A DNA stretch of 64,000 bases, taken from positions 62,001 to 126,000 of the forward strand of contig MU863933.1 of NCBI GenBank assembly GCA_033296885.1, in the 5' to 3' direction. The notes under the pieces were generated by a model. That model worked only from the letters and a program-made list of their open reading frames with translations, was not told the DNA's origin and did not search any database. The DNA comes from Triangularia verruculosa (lineage: Eukaryota > Ascomycota > Sordariomycetes > Sordariales > Podosporaceae). The position numbers were made by a program, and so were the translations under genes. Below, in pieces: positions 58,349-64,000 of the stretch (within the stretch, counting starts at the first letter, position 1; every line of letters starts with the position of its first letter).

Positions 58349-58704
58349 TTAGATATGACCATCAAGACCCCGAGCAGCGAGGTAAGGCCAGCCGAGGATC
58401 ATGCCAATGGCAGGGACGTAACTGTATTTTTTATTGTTAATTCATCTTCTCTTATGAATAGTGTCAATAGGTGGGAGAAGGAAGAAAAAGAAACATACAT
58501 TGCACTTTGCTTGCCGAGTCTCTTGAACTGTCTCCCCCAGTCCGCGGCGGCGGACTCGCTGGTGGCGGGCAGGCGCTCAAATGGGGCGTGCTCGAAGGAG
58601 CGGGCGAACTGCCGGAGGGACTTGTAGACGGAGAAGGTTCTCTGTTGTTGCTGCACACCGCGGAAGGAGCTGCGGGCGGCGAGACGGGCGAGGATGGGAG
58701 ACAT
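58349..58704 (-). CDS. Small probable mitochondrial membrane protein, 92 residues
   Basis: Exons: 58704-58499 and 58421-58349, phase-2 intron of 77 nt. The N-terminus MSPILARLAARSSFRGVQQQQRTFSVYK is basic and hydroxylated, a clear mitochondrial presequence with a likely cleavage before FSVYK. The mature part is a charged helix (FERLPATSESAAADWGRQFKRL) and a single hydrophobic segment IYVPAIGMILGWPYLAARGL with a short tail DGHI. The plan resembles supernumerary subunits of respiratory complexes or F1Fo ATP synthase, but I cannot assign it. The second exon completes the membrane segment, so unspliced models miss it. Confidence 0.75.
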
Positions 58705-60190
58705 TTTTGTGTTTTGTTAAAAGTGGTGATGAGAGAGGTGGGTTGAGCTGAGACTTTTGGGTACAATGATTGTACGGAAAGAGTAAGAGGAGATTGTTTG
58801 TTGGTTGGATCTGAAAGATCGGTGTTGATGAAGCTGTTGATGCTGCTGATGATGATGATACGAAAAGGGAAAGACACGAGACAGATGGATGGTTATATAT
58901 TACTATTTCCAGCAACTTGGGGAACCATCAAACTCCAGATAAACCATTCCCTTCCGATCCCGATATCGATCCATTCGGCTGGATTCGTCAGCCTGGTTAC
59001 CGACAGCCTGGAATCATCGTGCCAGTGTGTATGAAGACTTGAGCAAGCTCACAAAGCTTCTGGCTGCTCTTCGTCGTTTGCGCTATTGTCAAGGTCAAAT
59101 CAGGCGCTTCCAGACAAAAAATGGCACCACCATTAGCCATAAGCACCAGATGCCCAGCGGCTCAGCCCTATGCCCATACCAAATTCGAGTAACAGCTCGG
59201 ACCATTCGCCTTGCCCATCTGGCCAGCTGGGTATGGAAATCGCACCACTGGGCCCCTCGCTTCAGGAACAACGTTTATGACGTTGGGAGCTTGGCGGCGC
59301 CGTGGTGTGATTGTCGGAGGCGGCCGGGGCAAGCTGGCTGCTGGGATGATGGGGGAATGGAAAGCTTGTGATTGGGCGGAGCTAGGGGAAGGGTGGAGAT
59401 GCCATCCCAGAGTTGGCATCTGACATCTGATGTCCAGATTCCAGACTTCCCCAATACAACCACACTAGTCGTGCTGACTGCACAAACTTTAATCCGAGTG
59501 CTGACGATCTGTACAACGCCATGTTATGTTGATCTGGAACAGTCTCTGGGATCGGGAATTCAAGGAGAAAGAGAAAACGGCCTCACCCGTGATGATATTT
59601 TCCCTATGCGAAAGTCAGGAACAGACAAGCAAGTCGGCGGTTTGCGATCCCAGATGCAACCGCACTTTAGGATCAGATCACGGCTCGGCATCCCCCAGCT
59701 TCTGAAATTAGGTCTGGATGGAGAGGATTGTCATTATTTTCTACCACAAAGCAACATTGGGGTTTCTCCCTTGTGAACCTGGCATCTACTGTTTCGTCAG
59801 TTCTCGAGACATCAGCAGCATCTTCTATGTCAACCATTTCACAATGTACATCCTATTCTTCAGAGTGAAGAGTATATTCAGCTTAATTGAGCGCTGCTGC
59901 AAAATCTAAAAGCACCTGTACCGCACCCTTGCAGCCCGTGCCACTGAGCAGTGGTGAATGATCACCGAGCTCCTAAAAACACCTGAATGAGGGCTGATAA
60001 GCAAACCTCTCCTCCTCTTAACGCCAGATACCTTTAAAGACCAAGCCCAGATCTCACCAATATTTTTCTTTTCATGTTGCTATAATTACAAATATTCTCA
60101 AGCCTCAAGAATTTATCGAGGTACGTTATTAACGTGATGCCTGAAACATCAACTCCAGGTGTTCTGTCCCATGACCCAAAGTGCGCCCCA
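58705..60190. other. Intergenic, 1.5 kb
   Basis: Promoter side of the small mitochondrial gene and 3' side of the 883-residue gene; no supported gene. Confidence 0.5.
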
Positions 60191-63008
60191 TTACTTGCGA
60201 TGGAGCCGGGGAAGATGGAAGTTGAACTGGCCGGCGGTCGGCAGTGCTGCTCTACTAGCATGCCGAGACGACCCAAGGCCGCTCAGAGTCGGTGTGCTCG
60301 AATGAGCACTTGTGGTGACGGGCGGCAGGGTGGACGTTGTGGGAGTGAAGGTGCGAGCGGTCGGTGTAAACGTCTGCGCGGCCGCGTTGAAAGACGAAGT
60401 AGGAGGAGTTGGGTTCTCCTCGATCGGGATCAATTGCTCACCCTGCACACTAGAGCAAGATGTTGCTCGTGATCCCGATGATGACTCGAGAGTGAGTCGT
60501 GCCATATTCCGTCTAAGCTCACCCATTTGAGCATCACTGCTCAGATCGCTGGGAGACGACTGCAAATTCTTGCTGCCATTGACCATCTGAACAGATGCCA
60601 ATGTTTCCAGTTCCCCATCCGCGCCCGCAGTTGGGAAGTAGAAATTCACCAAATCGCGGACTGGTGCGTCGATTTGAGCCTGGGGATCAAGCTGAGCCAG
60701 CTCGTACATATAGCTGCCCTTTTTCCAACGGCTCTCGTACGGCAGTCCCGTAAACGCATTCTGGTTGCGGATCGGGGCGGCAACCCTTGAAGACCACCGT
60801 GAGGCCCGGAGCCCCACGTCAGTTCTGGGAGGCGCAATATTGACATTCCCTGTGGTCTGGACTCCCTGCGAACTCATGACGGGCGATTGCGCTAGGGTAA
60901 CTTTCTCTGTTTTCTCCGTTGGAGGTTGCTTCGGAGTCGCGGGCGACTCTTCCTTACTCAACACCCAGTCCATTCCCACAGTGGACTTTCGGATATGCTC
61001 CTTAGTGGCAACATCATCGACTGAGGAAACCCGGGAGGGTCTTTGGCGACGTGGCAGTTCTCCAATGACGTCTGCCAACCAGGCCGGGGGTTGGACCTGG
61101 TTCTCCCTCATGCTCAACAATTCTTCCTCCGTGTACTGAACGCGATGGCGTTCACCAGACACTGCCGCGGAGGAGTTCATATGGTCCTCAATTTGCGCGG
61201 CTGTCTCTTGTCGCTCAGTTTCCGTGAAACCTTGACAGATCACATCCATCACGGCCTCCCGAATGCCTTCGACTGCAGCATCTAGTTGCTGCTTGGTCTT
61301 TCTGCTAGTGTTCTTCATGATGAACGTAGCCAGAATATTGCGAAGCATAGAAACCGCACCCGCTACCGGCAACTTCACGTCCTCGAGCGCCCCATTCTGG
61401 GTCGGTGTGCTAGACTCAGCATCCTCGCTGCTGTAAGGTTGCAGGCTCGACAGAAGCGTTGATGCTTCTGAGCTGCGAGGCTCGTTGATGGGACTGGTAT
61501 CGTCCCCCTCGAGGCTGATGAGAACCCCATAGGTCGATCCGCTTCGATGCTGGTTCTCGAGTTGGCGGCTCCTATCGGGTTCTTCCGTGAGCCTGCGGGC
61601 GGCGTACTGCACCGCTTTGGGGGCTGTGGGTGACGGTGTTCGGACCGCAGGCTTCTCCAGAGCAGTATTCGCCGGGGCAACCTTCGCCGGGACAAACTTC
61701 CCTGGAGCAGGCTTTGTAGGAGCAGGCAGGTCGAGAGCAATCTTTGTGGGAGCTGCCTGGGCTGGAGTGACACTGTTTTCGGCGGCAGGCTTTTGGACGG
61801 AGGCAGAAGACTCAATCGCTGCGACAAGACACTTGCCAGCTTTGACGTCTCTCAAAACCTTGAGAAATCCCTCAAGCTCGGAAGCGGTTCTGAAAGTAAA
61901 AGTGAAATATAGCACGGTCTCCAATCCAAAGTGAAGCGACAGAGTGAGGTCGCTGGACATGAAGTCCTGATACTCAGCAATGGCAAACCGTGCAAACAGC
62001 TTGTTGTCGACAAACATCAAACAGAAGCCCAAAGATGGTGCTGGAGCTATCGTCAAGAAGACAATGCATTGTAGCGAACCCTGCTTCCCAGGCGGGGTGA
62101 GCAAGACCTCAGCTCGGGCTACCATATTAGGGGGGTCAACAATTTGTTGGTTGCCACCATATTCAGATGGCGGAATTGAGACGACCCTTTGTGCCGGATG
62201 GGCGACTTTGGGTGGGCCTTGAGCCGGTCTTGACACCGAGCGACGAGGTGCGGAAGAAACCGCAGTGTGCCGAGATGGACCAGCCATGTTAGAAATCGAA
62301 TTACCTCGAGTTCGGTTGCGCTGGCCACCAAAGGGGGCCCCGCTCTTGACGGCCTGATGGACTTTGGCAGATGAATGACGGGGCTTCTTAGCTGGGGGCA
62401 CCTGGCCATGCATGTGGTTCGGATGAAGGCTGGTGTAGATTGGTTAGTACCAGAACTTCCTCGGGAAACAATGACAACCCAACGGCCAACTCACTTCTTG
62501 TGCTGAAAGTTCATCAGGTCCATTGTCTTTTTCTTGGCATCTTGTTTGATCTGGTCCTGGGTTTTGGCAGCGTAGAGGCGTGGACCTCCAAGGGCCTTAA
62601 GACCCTTGACCTCTGCAGCGTCATCATCTTCGAAGACACCGGATGCAATAGCATCTGTGGCAATGTTAGTTGGATTAATTGAGCCTCGGAGGGAAGGATT
62701 CTTACCATTCCAGACAGTGGCCAGCTTAGAATTTTGCGCCATGATAGCAGCACGCACTGCCTTTCCCTGCCGCCGGGGCTCAAAACGGGACTGATGGTTT
62801 TCTTGGTCATGACGACCATGCTTTTTACCTTTGAATTCACCATCCTCGATAGGAAGCTCATCCATTCGCCCAATACCCAAATCATTCTGAGACTTGTTAG
62901 CTAGTGTTGCATTGTGACAAGGGAGAATGCTATTACCATCATGGCTTCCTGAGCGGCAGCCTCCTTCGCCAACTCCTCGGGGGTCTTGTTCTCCTTGTCA
63001 ATAGACAT
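60191..63008 (-). CDS. 883-residue protein of unknown function
   Basis: Exons: 63008-62937, 62886-62706, 62654-62495, 62429-60191. The start MSIDKENKTPEELAKEAAAQ is helical. Exon 2 has NDLGIGRMDELPIEDGEFK, exon 3 IASGVFEDDDAAEVKGLKAL. Exon 4 is mostly disordered with Ser/Pro/Ala repeats (a PAPTKPAPGKFVPAKVAPAN-type stretch). One more ordered block lies near residues 240-340, LQCIVFLTIAPAPSLGFCLM to ELEGFLKVLRDVKAG, with alternating hydrophobic strands that could be a PH-like fold. A second is near EGIREAVMDVICQGFTETE. No signal peptide, membrane helix or catalytic motif. Basic clusters suggest a nuclear protein. I do not recognise the family. All four exons keep frame. Confidence 0.78.
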
Positions 63009-64000
63009 CGTGGGCTAGATGTCAAGTTGATTCGGAAGATGACTTTGCGAACCTAGCAAGCGGCCAAATGATGTCGGAGATGTTGATGGAGTTGTTTCGA
63101 TTGAGATCAAGTCGCCAGAACCTGGAAGTAGGAATAACAACCGACCGAAAATGGCTGTCTGATAGATTGTCAGAAAGGGTAAAGAGTAGAACAGAACTCA
63201 GACGGACTGGCTGCATGAGATTCTAATCGTGGTGTGCGAAAAGACGGTTATTACAGAGCGTGAGGAAAAGTTTGGGAACGGGTAGCTAGAGAGGAAGAGA
63301 AGCTTTGAAGGGCACTCCTCAGGCGGTGTGCTGAGTTGGAAGAAAGCTAAGGTAGGGCAGATGGGAAGGAGGGCAGGTGAAAGGAAGGAAGGTGGGAAGC
63401 GAACGAATGGTGGGGGCGCCTACTTAGGGCAGGGAAGGAGGGGAAGGAGCTGTGATGAGCAGGGACGCTGATGTGGCAAGACCAATGTGCTGAGAGGAAG
63501 GAAGGTGAGGCCGGTCATGGTCTCATGAAGTGCGATACTTACAGGTAGGTATGCAATGAAGTGCCTGAGGTGCCAGGACAAGCGACAGAGATGCCGATGA
63601 GTATTCTTTGATATGAGGTTCAGCGATGTCGAGACTCGAAAGCAAAGCAGGAATGATATGGAGAAAAATGAGGTGTCGATACGTTCTCGGAGACTCAATC
63701 GACAGGGTAAATCCTGCAATAGTCGGTCGGATGATGGATCTGAAGATCGAACTTGAGTACCAGGGAGGTGATAACGAAGGTCGGTACTCAAAGGGAAATA
63801 GACGGATCTGAAGATCAAATAGAAGTAAAAGGGTATGGAGACAGAGGGGTGCTGGTGGGATGTGGATGTGTTCCCGGTTGCAAGTAGGCTTGCTGTGTTG
63901 TTTTGGGTTCGAAGGAAGAAAGCAGCGTGGGGAGGGAAGAGGAGGCTTGCTTTATACCGGTCTGTGGGACCCACGATGCTTGGTGAAAGCCCTAAGTACG
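63009..64000. promoter_or_regulatory. Upstream region of the 883-residue protein gene
   Basis: A GA-rich purine tract occurs near 63290-63460. An open minus-strand frame at 63420-63974 has no ATG at its start and looks like 5' flank rather than a gene. Confidence 0.45.

Noticed and set aside
63420..63974. Long minus-strand frame upstream of the 883-residue gene
   Set aside because: It begins with GTG rather than ATG and has no recognisable motif; more likely 5' flank.

Overview
The window is nuclear DNA of a filamentous ascomycete, most likely Sordariomycetes (a Sordariales-type genome; genus not resolved). Reasons: about 24 protein genes at roughly one per 2.7 kb, short introns (mostly 55-100 nt) with GTRNGT-type donors, CTRAC-type branch points and YAG acceptors, and proteins that read as filamentous-fungal orthologues of conserved eukaryotic families. 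I saw no bacterial, viral or plasmid genes, no CRISPR array, no rRNA and no tRNA that I could support. Exon boundaries were worked out by hand from splice signals, frame continuity and family conservation. Every spliced model given closes in frame with a whole number of codons.

Layout, left to right. 1-11 kb: the 3' end of an aconitase gene (+), a PHD-finger protein (-), the Scy1/Cex1 pseudokinase with a HEAT-type C-terminal half (+) and the TOR-complex WD40 protein Lst8 (-). 11-18 kb: a gene-poor stretch whose only supported gene is a 72-residue cysteine-rich protein (-), with CA and GA microsatellites. 18-28 kb: a YFH7-like P-loop kinase (-), a 142-residue unknown (+), the mitochondrial lipid-transfer protein Ups2 (-), methionine aminopeptidase 2 (-) divergent from a mitochondrial J-protein (+), and the mitochondrial porin (-). 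28-44 kb: six minus-strand genes in a row: asparagine synthetase, SUMO-conjugating enzyme Ubc9, a multi-pass membrane protein with a repeated acidic tail, an AhpC/TSA-like protein, and the nonsense-mediated-decay helicase Upf1, followed by divergent IMP4 (+). 46-64 kb: plasma-membrane syntaxin (+), TOM70 (-), a MITE-like element, an aminodeoxychorismate lyase-like enzyme (+), an A1 aspartic protease (+), homoserine kinase (+), a 92-residue probable mitochondrial protein (-) and an 883-residue protein of unknown function (-).

The genes do not form a biosynthetic cluster or a dedicated system. Several are mitochondrial (aconitase, Ups2, J-protein, porin, TOM70, small membrane protein), and two are in aspartate-family amino-acid synthesis (asparagine synthetase, homoserine kinase), but this looks like ordinary gene neighbourhood rather than co-regulation. 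The most unusual signal I found is in the asparagine synthetase gene, where a 2-nucleotide micro-exon between two complete introns restores the conserved RGPDWSG motif. Next are a 308-bp inverted-repeat element filled with 21-bp repeats, a short tandem repeat in the membrane protein, and small spliced genes that simple ORF scanning misses.
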